From positions 4,226 through 68,225 of the forward strand of contig JASMDX010000011.1 in NCBI GenBank assembly GCA_030752605.1: a stretch of 64,000 nucleotides of DNA. The letters run 5' to 3'. How positions within the stretch are numbered: the stretch's first letter is position 1; each line of letters opens with the position of its first letter. The stretch comes from GCA-2731375 sp002731375 (GTDB lineage: Bacteria > Pseudomonadota > Alphaproteobacteria > GCA-2731375). The notes under the pieces are model-generated. The model was given only the letters and a program-made list of their open reading frames with translations, had not been told where the DNA came from and ran no database searches. Made by a program: the position numbers and the translations under genes. Below, piece by piece: positions 1 through 7,724 of the stretch.

Positions 1-461
1 CGATGTGTTTTTGGCACCACCTCCGTAACATGCGCCGCCAGCTCCGCTAGATTGCTCTGTGCCAGGCTACTTCGCATGGCGGCATCTGCCTTCAGCATCA
101 CCGCATGAATGCCGCAGATTCCACGTCCGGACCAGCTGGGAGTCTTACCTTCGAACAGCACGCAGTTGACGCGTACCTCGCGGCATTCAAACAGCGGTTT
201 GCGCCCCTCCACTGCATCGACCACGTCCAGAACGGAAATATCCCCAGCCGCCCGCGTCAGATGAAAGCCGCCACGGATACCTTCCGTGGCCGTCACCATG
301 CCGGCCTTTTCCAATCGAGTGAACAGCTTCGCCACATAGGCCGTGGACAATTCCTGAAATTCCGCGATATCCCGGGCACTGCGCGCCATCCCCTGACCGG
401 ACCGGACCAGGTACAACAGGCAATGCAGGGCGTACTCAACGGCGCTGCCGTATTGGCTCAT
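1..461 (-). CDS. Rrf2-family transcriptional regulator, 3' end cut by window edge
   Basis: The reading frame opens at an ATG (complement of 459-461) and stays open to the left edge, so about 153 codons are visible and the C-terminus is missing. The N-terminus (MSQYGSAVEYALHCLLYL) and the winged helix region with ARDIAEFQELS and the wing GIRGGFHLTRAA are typical of the Rrf2/BadM/IscR family. Downstream lie three cysteines (CREVRVNC, then GIC) in the place where Fe-S-sensing members bind their cluster. Members respond to Fe-S status, NO or thiols, but the ligand cannot be told here. It is divergent from the P1 peptidase gene, 92 bases away, which could be a target. Confidence 0.85.
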   Translation of the reverse strand, partial: MSQYGSAVEYALHCLLYLVRSGQGMARSARDIAEFQELSTAYVAKLFTRLEKAGMVTATEGIRGGFHLTRAAGDISVLDVVDAVEGRKPLFECREVRVNCVLFEGKTPSWSGRGICGIHAVMLKADAAMRSSLAQSNLAELAAHVTEVVPKTH

Positions 462-553
462 CTTGTAACTCCGATTTGATAAGTCTTAGTTATATGGCTA
501 GCATATGAGAATTGTCAATTGACCCATCTCGGGAACTTTGATCTGCTGCGGGC

Positions 554-1591
554 ATGATCAAACCCGGACCGCGAAACCTGATCACCGATGTTGATGGCAT
601 AGCCATTGGCAATGCCGCCGATGAAGCGGCCCGAACGGGCGTGACCGTGGTGCTGCCCGAGGGTAGGGCGGTCGCTGGTGCCGATGTGCGCGGCGGCGGG
701 CCTGGCACCCGCGAGCTGGCTTTGCTGGATCCCACATGTATGGTGGACCGGATAGACGCCATTTGTCTTTCGGGTGGCTCTGTGCATGGCCTGGCCGCTG
801 GAGATGGGGTCGTGGGTTGGCTGCATGAGCGGGACCGGGGCTTTGCCGTTGGCCCCTGGAATATGCCGATCGTACCGGGCGCCATAATTTTTGATCTCGG
901 CGTGGGCGGCGCGGTGGATAAAGGCCGCTATTCCGGCTATGGCGATTTGGCTCGGCAGGCTTGTGATGACGTCGGACTTGATTTTGCCCTGGGCAACATT
1001 GGCGCCGGCATGGGCGCCACGGCGGGCAGGCTGAAAGGCGGCCTGGGCAGCGCCTCGGCTATTCGCGATGACGGTTTGCAGGTCGCGGCCCTGGTAGTGG
1101 CCAACCCGGTGGGCGAGGTGGTTATGCCCGGCGGTGGCACCTTGTGGTCCTGGGCCCTGGAACAAGATAACGAGATGGGTGGCCAGCGCCCGCCCGGTGC
1201 CAAAGCAGGCATGGCGGATGATCTGCCCCTGCAAGCCCGGATCGGCGGTAACACCACCCTGGCCGTGATTGCCACCAATGCCAGCCTGGACAAGGCCCAG
1301 GCCCAACGGGTGGCGATGATGGCCCACGACGGCATGGCCCGGGCCATCCAACCGGTGCATACACCCTTTGATGGCGATGCGGTTTTCACCCTTTCGACCT
1401 CGCGCATGCCCCTGCCTACAACGGCGGCGAAATCCCCGGGGGTTTCCGTTGGGCGCGTCGGCGCCATTGCCGCCGACTGTCTGTCACGGGCCATTGGGCG
1501 TGCCGTGTTCGCTGCGGAAACCCTCGGGAGTTATCCCGGATACCGGGATAGTCACCCGGATGCCTTTGCCGACGGCGTTAAGACAGGCTAA
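554..1591 (+). CDS. P1 family peptidase (DmpA/L-aminopeptidase-D-esterase type)
   Basis: The 345-residue product starts with the family's usual opening (NLITDVDGIAIGNA) and has the glycine-rich segments RGGGPGTRE, LSGGSVHGL and IFDLGVGGA. A GNTT stretch at residues 232-235 sits where family S58 enzymes cleave themselves to expose a Ser/Thr nucleophile, so Thr234 is the likely nucleophile. Known members hydrolyse N-terminal amino acids, D-amino acid esters or beta-amino acid peptides. No signal peptide is seen, so it is probably cytoplasmic. The next gene, 79 bases on, encodes an oligopeptide-type binding protein, which suggests that imported peptides are its substrates. The link is inferred from position only. 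Confidence 0.88.
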   Translation: MIKPGPRNLITDVDGIAIGNAADEAARTGVTVVLPEGRAVAGADVRGGGPGTRELALLDPTCMVDRIDAICLSGGSVHGLAAGDGVVGWLHERDRGFAVGPWNMPIVPGAIIFDLGVGGAVDKGRYSGYGDLARQACDDVGLDFALGNIGAGMGATAGRLKGGLGSASAIRDDGLQVAALVVANPVGEVVMPGGGTLWSWALEQDNEMGGQRPPGAKAGMADDLPLQARIGGNTTLAVIATNASLDKAQAQRVAMMAHDGMARAIQPVHTPFDGDAVFTLSTSRMPLPTTAAKSPGVSVGRVGAIAADCLSRAIGRAVFAAETLGSYPGYRDSHPDAFADGVKTG

Positions 1592-1670
1592 AATGGTCCC
1601 ACAGTTTGAGCTTACTAGAAAAATTGTAACTAACGCTTCAAACCCAAATTTCCCACAGGGAGGTACAATA

Positions 1671-3158
1671 ATGTCCATAGCTAGAAAATTTTCCCATGCC
1701 TTGGCGGTGGCGGCTATCGCGGCCTTGCCGTTTGGTGCCGAGGCGGCCAAGAATTCCGTCAATATAGCCATGACGCTGGAGCCGCCCGGGCTTGACCCCC
1801 GGGCCAATGCCTCTGCCGCGATCGGACAAATCGCCCTTTACAACATTTATGAAAATCTGACCCGCATAAACCAGGACGCCACCGTCAGCCCCATGCTGGC
1901 GAAAAGCTGGAGCGTCTCCGATGACGGCCTAGTTTATACCTTCGACCTGGTCCAGGGCGTGAAGTTCCACGACGGCACGGATTTTGATTCGGCCGATGTG
2001 AAATACACTTTCGAAGCCAATGCGGCGGAAGGCAGCAAGATCAAGCGTAAGAAGCGCTTCGTGAACATGGCCAAGATCGAAACGCCGGACGCCCATACCG
2101 TGCGCATCACCTTGAAGAAACCGCGGCCCACGTTCCTGTTCTGGATGGGTGAAGCCACCGCCGTGATTGTCGGCAAGGAGTCCGCCGCTGCCAACGCGAC
2201 CAAACCCGTGGGCACCGGGCCCTTCAAATTCGTCCGCTGGGTCAAGGGCGATAGCGTCTTGATGGAAAAGAACGCGGGCCACCGGGATGCCGGCTCGGTC
2301 AAGCTGGCCAAGGTCAAGTTCCGCTTCATCAACGATCAGGCGGCACAGATCGCCGCCATGATGTCCGGTGATCTGGATTTGATACCCTTCTCCCGCGCGG
2401 CGGAAAGTTTGGGGCCCCTGAAGGCCAACCCGGATGTTGCCGTGACTTTCGGCACCACGGAAGGCGAGACAATTCTGTCCACCAACAACAAGCACCCGGC
2501 ATTGTCCAAGCTGAAGGTGCGCCAGGCCATTGCCCATGCCATTGACCGCAAGGAAATCATTGATGGCGCGATGTTTGGTGCCGGCACGCCCATCGGCAGT
2601 CATTTCGCGCCGCATAATCCGGACTACCTGGATCTGACCGGCACCTATCCCCTGGACCGAGCCAAATCAAAGGCGTTGTTGGCCGAGGCGGGTTATGGCG
2701 GCGGCCTAGCATTGTCCTTGAAGTTGCCGCCCACGGGCTATGCCCGCGATGGCGGCCAGATCGTGGCCCAGCAATTGAACAAGGCGGGCTTCAAGATCAC
2801 CATCGAGAACGTGGAATGGCCGGTCTGGTTGAAACAGGTCTACAAGCAAAAGACCTATGATCTGTCCATCGTCTCGCACGTGGAGCCCATGGATATCGGC
2901 ATTTATGCCCGGCCTGGATATTATTTCCAGTATGAGAACAAGGACTTTCAGGACATCATGGCAAAGGCCGACGGTGCCCGTGATCCGGCCATGCGCTCAA
3001 AATACTTGAAGATGGCGCAGAAGAAGTTGGCTGCGGATGCGGTCAATGGCTATCTTTTCCAACTGGCCAAGACCACGGTACGAAAAAAGAACCTGATGGG
3101 CGTGTGGACCTCTTCACCCATGTTCGTCAACGATATGCGCGTGGTGTACTGGAAATAG
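1671..3158 (+). CDS. ABC transporter substrate-binding protein, peptide/nickel family (SBP_bac_5)
   Basis: This periplasmic solute-binding protein of about 495 residues belongs to the family that delivers oligopeptides, dipeptides, opines or glutathione to an ABC importer. The ATG at 1671 is preferred over upstream in-frame codons because an AGGGAGGT ribosome site lies at 1657-1664 and a signal peptide follows directly, ending around FGAEAAK. The family signature is clear: LEPPGLDP near the mature N-terminus, IYENLTRI, LAKSWSVSDDGLVYTF and GTGPFKFVRW. No permease or ATPase genes are adjacent, so it either works with a transporter encoded elsewhere or is an orphan. A strong terminator follows the stop codon. 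Confidence 0.93.
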   Translation: MSIARKFSHALAVAAIAALPFGAEAAKNSVNIAMTLEPPGLDPRANASAAIGQIALYNIYENLTRINQDATVSPMLAKSWSVSDDGLVYTFDLVQGVKFHDGTDFDSADVKYTFEANAAEGSKIKRKKRFVNMAKIETPDAHTVRITLKKPRPTFLFWMGEATAVIVGKESAAANATKPVGTGPFKFVRWVKGDSVLMEKNAGHRDAGSVKLAKVKFRFINDQAAQIAAMMSGDLDLIPFSRAAESLGPLKANPDVAVTFGTTEGETILSTNNKHPALSKLKVRQAIAHAIDRKEIIDGAMFGAGTPIGSHFAPHNPDYLDLTGTYPLDRAKSKALLAEAGYGGGLALSLKLPPTGYARDGGQIVAQQLNKAGFKITIENVEWPVWLKQVYKQKTYDLSIVSHVEPMDIGIYARPGYYFQYENKDFQDIMAKADGARDPAMRSKYLKMAQKKLAADAVNGYLFQLAKTTVRKKNLMGVWTSSPMFVNDMRVVYWK

Positions 3159-3182
3159 TCGAACACCAAGCCAACCCATACC

Positions 3183-3225
3183 AGGCGGCGGCGCTCCAAC
3201 CATTTTGGGGCCCGCCGCCTTTTTT
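3183..3225 (+). terminator. Rho-independent terminator after the binding-protein gene
   Basis: A perfect 9-bp stem (AGGCGGCGG at 3183-3191 with CCGCCGCCT at 3212-3220) encloses a 20-base loop and runs into six T residues (3220-3225). It begins 24 bases after the stop codon of the solute-binding protein, so it should end that transcript. It leaves little room for a separate promoter before the GNAT gene at 3241, which may be expressed by read-through. Confidence 0.8.
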
Positions 3226-3240
3226 GCGAAGGAACCACAT

Positions 3241-3684
3241 ATGTCTATCGAACTGCGTAGCGCCGTCGCCGATGACGAGGCGCGCTGCGTCGAATTGATG
3301 TCCGAACTAAAGTCCGCGACGGGTTCAAGGCCGGCCCTGCCGGTGGAGGATTCCTTTCGACAACTGGTGACAAAAGAACGGGGAGAAATAGTTCTTTCGG
3401 TCGAGGACGGAGAGGTCCTGGGCATGGCGGCGGTGAGTTACAATCTGGCCATGCGCTATGGCGGTGAATATTGTCAGCTGGAGGAACTGGTGGTGACGCC
3501 CAATGCGCGGGGCAAGAATATCGGCGGCTTGTTGGTACAGCGTATTGTCGATAATGCCAGGGCGCGGGGCTGTGCCGAAATGGGCCTGTATCTGGTGGAA
3601 ACGACGGAGCATAACCGGCCGTTCTATGCCAAATACGGCTTCCAACCTGTCGGCACGGAACTGCGCCAGGACCTGACCACCTGA
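3241..3684 (+). CDS. GNAT family N-acetyltransferase
   Basis: This 147-residue protein has a single GNAT fold. Motif A, the acetyl-CoA pyrophosphate loop, is visible as VTPNARGKNIGGLLVQRI, followed by motif B (ETTEHNRPFYAKYGFQPVG). The N-terminus (MSIELRSAVADDEARCVELM) is typical of the family. The ATG at 3241 is chosen because GAAGGAA precedes it and the longer in-frame extension lies inside the terminator. The substrate cannot be told from sequence. It sits tail to tail with the flavin monooxygenase gene, which ends one base after it. Confidence 0.87.
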   Translation: MSIELRSAVADDEARCVELMSELKSATGSRPALPVEDSFRQLVTKERGEIVLSVEDGEVLGMAAVSYNLAMRYGGEYCQLEELVVTPNARGKNIGGLLVQRIVDNARARGCAEMGLYLVETTEHNRPFYAKYGFQPVGTELRQDLTT

Positions 3685-4695
3685 CTAATTTGTCAGGTGC
3701 GGCACCACTTCCTCGGCAAAAAGCGTCATCTGCTCTAACAATTCCGGTACCGTGTTGACGGCGAAATAGAGACCAAGCAGGTGGGTGACGCCGGCCGCCT
3801 TCAGGGCCAGGCATTTTTCCACCACTTCGTCTGGGGTGCCGACCAGATTGGCATCGGCCATATTGATGCCGGTATGCTCTTTCAAGGTGGAGCGGGTCAA
3901 CGAGACCAGATGTTTGTGCATCTGAGAGTTGGAGAAGCGCTCCATAGCACGGTCGTGATCGTGATCGACCATGACGATATATTGCGGCGCCACTTCGATC
4001 TTGGCGAAATCGCGGCCCTCGCCTTCACATAGTTCGCGGAGATGGACGATATCGGCGGAAATGCGCTCTAGCGGCAGGCCCGCTGGCAGCCAGCCATCGC
4101 CCAGCTTGGCGGTCCGCCGCAGTTGATTGACGTTGTTGCCGCCGAAATAGATTGGCAGCTTTTCCTGCAAGGGTTTGGGAAACAGTTGCACATCACGGAA
4201 GCGGTAGAATTCGCCTTCGAAACTGGCTCTATCCTCGGTGAACAGGATATTCAGGGCGCGCACACCTTCCTCGACGATATTGCCGCGATGGCTGGGGTCA
4301 TCGGGTTGCAGGGCCTCGAACTCTTCGCGATAGGCGCCGACGCCAACGCCTAGTTCCAGCCGTCCGCCACTAAGATGGTCGAGGGTGATCAGCTGTTTCG
4401 CGGTAACCACGATGTCGCGCCGCATGGGTAGCACCAGAATACCGGTGCCGAAACGCAGGGTCGTGGTTTGTGAAGCCAGCCAGGCATAGGTCAACAGGAT
4501 TTCCCAAAAGCGCGGCGGCCGGCCGAACTCCTCCTGGACATAGTGCTGCGTTGTCATGTGGTCATTACCCCAGATCGAGTGATAGCCAAGGGTCTCGGCA
4601 TGTTGGGCAATTTCCAGCATCGCTTCGGTTTCCGAAAACGGGATCGGGTAGGTTAGGCCCTCCATGCCGGTGGGAAAACCAACGCTGACAATCAT
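3685..4695 (-). CDS. LLM-class (luciferase-like) flavin-dependent oxidoreductase
   Basis: The 336-residue TIM-barrel protein of the bacterial luciferase/F420-dependent superfamily has IWGNDHM, LRFGTGILVLPMRRD, the strongly conserved LDHLSGGRLELGVGVGAYREEF and a nucleotide-phosphate loop near LPIYFGGNN. Members use reduced FMN or F420 to insert oxygen or move hydride on varied substrates. It is the last gene of a minus-strand operon, 16 bases after another LLM gene and behind three molybdenum-hydroxylase subunit genes. It probably acts on the same substrate pathway. Whether FMN or F420 is the cofactor is not clear from sequence. Confidence 0.9.
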   Translation of the reverse strand: MIVSVGFPTGMEGLTYPIPFSETEAMLEIAQHAETLGYHSIWGNDHMTTQHYVQEEFGRPPRFWEILLTYAWLASQTTTLRFGTGILVLPMRRDIVVTAKQLITLDHLSGGRLELGVGVGAYREEFEALQPDDPSHRGNIVEEGVRALNILFTEDRASFEGEFYRFRDVQLFPKPLQEKLPIYFGGNNVNQLRRTAKLGDGWLPAGLPLERISADIVHLRELCEGEGRDFAKIEVAPQYIVMVDHDHDRAMERFSNSQMHKHLVSLTRSTLKEHTGINMADANLVGTPDEVVEKCLALKAAGVTHLLGLYFAVNTVPELLEQMTLFAEEVVPHLTN

Positions 4696-4711
4696 CGCTC
4701 CAACTCCTCGG

Positions 4712-5716
4712 TTATTCTTCGGTTTTCTCGCCCAGGGCCGCCGCCAGGGTTTCAGCCAGCATGACCTGTCCCCGCATTCCGGCGATTACCACCTCGTCAA
4801 GCCCAGCTTGGCGGTAGTCCCGTAGACGCGCCCGCACCTGCGCCGGCGTGCCGCTGACACTGTGGTGGGCCACCACTTCGTCACTGACCAGGGCCGTGGC
4901 ACGGTCCCAATCATTGGCGGCGACGGCATCATACAAGGCGCCTTGATCGAGTCCCGCACCGCCCATCTCCAAATTGGCGGAATGGTGCGCGCCACGCAGG
5001 ATGAAAGCCAATAGCCGTTTCAAACGTTCATAGGCCCGCCCCTCGTCGGCGTCGACCGAGGCGAAGACCAACCCGATGCGCCGCACCGGGCGGTCGGTAG
5101 CAGTTTCTGCAACTTTTGCCAGGGACCAGCGTACGAATTCCACCGAGGTCGCAGCCGACAGCAGCACGCCATCGGCCCGGCGCCCGGCCAATTGCAGCAT
5201 GCGCGGCCCTGTGGCCGCCAACACGATGGGCACGTCCTGCGCCCCGGTTTCGAGCGCCCGGCCGCTGACCTGAAAACGTTCGCCCTGTTGTTGTACCACT
5301 TCGCCGGCTAGCAAGGCCCGCGCGATGCCGATGCTTTCGTCCAGGGTGGCCAGGGGCCGGGGGCGGGCAACGCCGGCGGCGTCCAGATCACCCGGCGCTC
5401 CGGCGCCCAGGCACAGCACTACACGATTTGGAAAATGCTCGTTCAGGGTCGCCGCCGCCATCGCCGCTTGTACCGGATGCGCCGTATATGGGCTGAGCGC
5501 CATCAACGCCGCGCCGATCCGATCTGTCGCGGATAAAGCCATCGCCGCCTGCACTATTGGATCACGCTGAAACAGGTGATTGGCCAGCCACATGGTATCG
5601 GCGCCGGCGGCATCGGCCTGACGGGCTAGGGGAGGCATTTCGGCTGCCGCCTCGCCGCCCTCGAACGAGACGCCCAGCCCCGAACCCTCCGCGCCGTGCC
5701 ATTGGCTCACACCCAT
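4712..5716 (-). CDS. LLM-class flavin-dependent oxidoreductase, second paralogue
   Basis: This 334-residue member of the luciferase-like superfamily is clearly different from the one downstream. Recognisable parts are the early DTMWLANHLF strand, a short barrel core (RVVLCLGAGAPGDLDAAGV) and the phosphate-binding stretch VPIVLAATGPRMLQLAGRRADGVL that marks the F420/FMN-dependent mer-like branch. It lies 14 bases after the CoxS-CoxG fusion gene and 16 bases before the next LLM gene, so all five genes of the cluster are probably co-transcribed. The N-terminus is less conserved; an internal start is possible. The substrate is unknown. Confidence 0.85.
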   Translation of the reverse strand: MGVSQWHGAEGSGLGVSFEGGEAAAEMPPLARQADAAGADTMWLANHLFQRDPIVQAAMALSATDRIGAALMALSPYTAHPVQAAMAAATLNEHFPNRVVLCLGAGAPGDLDAAGVARPRPLATLDESIGIARALLAGEVVQQQGERFQVSGRALETGAQDVPIVLAATGPRMLQLAGRRADGVLLSAATSVEFVRWSLAKVAETATDRPVRRIGLVFASVDADEGRAYERLKRLLAFILRGAHHSANLEMGGAGLDQGALYDAVAANDWDRATALVSDEVVAHHSVSGTPAQVRARLRDYRQAGLDEVVIAGMRGQVMLAETLAAALGEKTEE

Positions 5717-5730
5717 CAGTAATACCTTGT

Positions 5731-6891
5731 CTAGCGGCCAAATAGCGACCGAATCCCGGCCCAGATGATGGACAACGTGGTGGAGATGACCGAGATCTCG
5801 CCCGCGCTTTCCATGGAGGCACCGGGCTCCCCGCCCATTATAGTCCGGTTCAGATTAACGGCGAACTGCTGGCTTAGACGGTTGGCGAATTCACGCACCA
5901 GGCCGGAGCGGCCAAACTGCGCCAACGGGCCCGACAACAGATAGTCGACCACGACCCGGACCTCTGTCTCCAAACTGTCATCACCAGGCAATAGCACGAA
6001 GCTAACGTTGGCCTTGACCCGGCTGCCGCCACGCTTATCGGCGCCGCTGCCCTCCAGGACCCCATGTCTATTTGCCGCGTCTAAATCAAAACGTCCGGTG
6101 CCGGCGAAACTGGCCGTGATGGGACCGAATTTGACATCGATGTTGCCGGCAATGTTCTGGCCGTCGAAAGCAGTCAGCTGGGCCCCGGGAAAACAGCCAG
6201 CGATGTTGCCCGGATCAGTGAAGTATTGCCACACTGCCTCGATGTCCTGGCCAACGCTGAATGCCTGCTCCAGACGGGACCAGCCCGCCTCCGGCGGAAC
6301 GCTCCCTTGACTAACGGCAACGACGGTTTCCACCTCCGCCGCCGCCGTGGCCAGATCGAATGCCGGTACGTCCCGGCCCAGGCCATGCCCCATATTGCTC
6401 AGAATATTCGAGGCCGCTTGTCCGCCACCTGAATGTTTCTGGCCGACGTCGCTGATCGCCGCGACGATACCCATGTAGCCGGTACAACGGCACAGATTGC
6501 CGCTCATCTCGTGGCGGATTGCCGCCTCGTCCAGCGCCCCCTTGCGGGAGATCAGATCGTGGGCCGAGATCAACATGCCCGGCGTGCAAAAACCGCATTG
6601 CAGGGCATGCTGGCCGGTAAATGCCTGTTGCAAATCCAGCATCAAGGCATCGCCGCTCAGGCCTTCCAAGGTGGTAATCTCGCGGCCCTGGTTCTGCACT
6701 GCATAAGAGATACAGGAGCGCGCTGGCTTGCCGTCGATCAACACTGTGCAGGCGCCGCAGACGCCCTGTTCGCAGCCTACATGGGTCGCGGTCAGGTCCT
6801 GGTTGTCGCGCAGAAAATCCGCAAGTTGTAGGCGCGGGTCCACATCGGCGCGGACCGCCTTGCCATTGATGCGCAGTTCTATCATTGCCAT
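5731..6891 (-). CDS. Fusion of molybdenum-hydroxylase [2Fe-2S] subunit (CoxS type) and CoxG domain
   Basis: Residues 1-150 form a complete iron-sulfur subunit of the xanthine oxidase family. The plant-type [2Fe-2S] cluster ligands are C40, C45, C48 and C60, and the second cluster ligands are C99, C102, C134 and C136, so both clusters should assemble. After a linker (about 150-203), residues 204-355 match the CoxG/SRPBCC fold (FSVGQDIEAVWQYFTDPGNI, then CFPGAQL), and the last 20 residues are hydrophobic with a basic tail, like the membrane anchor of CoxG. In carboxydotrophs CoxG is a separate protein that recruits the enzyme to the membrane. Here one polypeptide of 386 residues would tether the enzyme and pass electrons. 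It lies 8 bases after the FAD-subunit gene. Confidence 0.92.
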   Translation of the reverse strand: MAMIELRINGKAVRADVDPRLQLADFLRDNQDLTATHVGCEQGVCGACTVLIDGKPARSCISYAVQNQGREITTLEGLSGDALMLDLQQAFTGQHALQCGFCTPGMLISAHDLISRKGALDEAAIRHEMSGNLCRCTGYMGIVAAISDVGQKHSGGGQAASNILSNMGHGLGRDVPAFDLATAAAEVETVVAVSQGSVPPEAGWSRLEQAFSVGQDIEAVWQYFTDPGNIAGCFPGAQLTAFDGQNIAGNIDVKFGPITASFAGTGRFDLDAANRHGVLEGSGADKRGGSRVKANVSFVLLPGDDSLETEVRVVVDYLLSGPLAQFGRSGLVREFANRLSQQFAVNLNRTIMGGEPGASMESAGEISVISTTLSIIWAGIRSLFGR

Positions 6892-6899
6892 GACGCTAT

Positions 6900-7724
6900 C
6901 TATCCAATTGCCGAGGCAGCCGCACGATTCAGCGCGACGCCGTAAATTTGTTTCCTATCCGGTGCCGCCTGGGGTAGACGGCGCTCGATCTCCTTCCGGA
7001 TCAGCTCCGGCAATTCCCCGCGTTCTCCCTTGGCGATGGCCTTGGCAGTTTCGTGCAGCAAACAGGGCCTGCCATCCAGGCCGCCCAGAACCACCCGGCA
7101 GAAACGCTTGGTGGGATCAATCACCACGGCGCCAATGGCATCGGCGAATTCACCTACCTTGCGGCTCAGCTTTGTGTACCCCCAACTTGCCTGCGCGGAT
7201 GTGCGAGGCAGGCGGATCGCCGTGACCAGTTCGCCGTCCGCCAATGACACCGTATAGGCACTAAGAATGAAATCTTCGGCAGGCACGGAACGGCGGCCAT
7301 CGGGTCCAAGGATGTCTATCCGTGCGCCCAGCGCGATTAGGGCGGTGACCCAATCGGCGGCAGGGTCCGCATGCACCATGCTGCCGCCGATGGTGCCCCT
7401 GTTGCGCACGGCGCGATAGGCGATGCCGCCAGCGACATGGGGCAACATGCCCTGGCTTGGGTCAGAAACATCACCATCCTCGATCTGGCCATGGGTGACG
7501 CAGGCGCCGATCAGCACACTGTCGCCCTCATCCATGACGGCGCGCAGCTCCGCCGCGCCCGCGATATCGACCACGGCCTCGGGCCGGGCGACACGTAGGT
7601 TCATCATCGGTCCCATGGATTGTCCGCCGGCGATGATCTTGCCGCCCTTGCCCAACCGGTCCAGCAGTGCGAGCGCATCGGTGGGACTGCCGGCGGCATG
7701 ATATTCGAACTTCGCCGGTTTCAT
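6900..7724 (-). CDS. Molybdenum hydroxylase FAD-binding medium subunit (CoxM/XdhB type)
   Basis: This 274-residue flavoprotein of the vanillyl-alcohol-oxidase/CODH medium-subunit fold has both diagnostic FAD loops intact: AGGQS at residues 32-36 and TIGGS at 111-115. The C-terminal CODH_C-like domain follows (YTKLSRKVGEFADAIGAVV). It would take electrons from the iron-sulfur subunit and pass them to an acceptor such as quinone. Its start overlaps the end of the large-subunit gene by four bases (ATGA), a sign of translational coupling, and the gene order large-medium-small is one of the arrangements known for this family. Confidence 0.93.
   Translation of the reverse strand: MKPAKFEYHAAGSPTDALALLDRLGKGGKIIAGGQSMGPMMNLRVARPEAVVDIAGAAELRAVMDEGDSVLIGACVTHGQIEDGDVSDPSQGMLPHVAGGIAYRAVRNRGTIGGSMVHADPAADWVTALIALGARIDILGPDGRRSVPAEDFILSAYTVSLADGELVTAIRLPRTSAQASWGYTKLSRKVGEFADAIGAVVIDPTKRFCRVVLGGLDGRPCLLHETAKAIAKGERGELPELIRKEIERRLPQAAPDRKQIYGVALNRAAASAIG

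Noticed and set aside
3192..3211. Possible small RNA or leader in the loop of the terminator
   Set aside because: The 20-base loop has no further structure; the simple terminator explains it.
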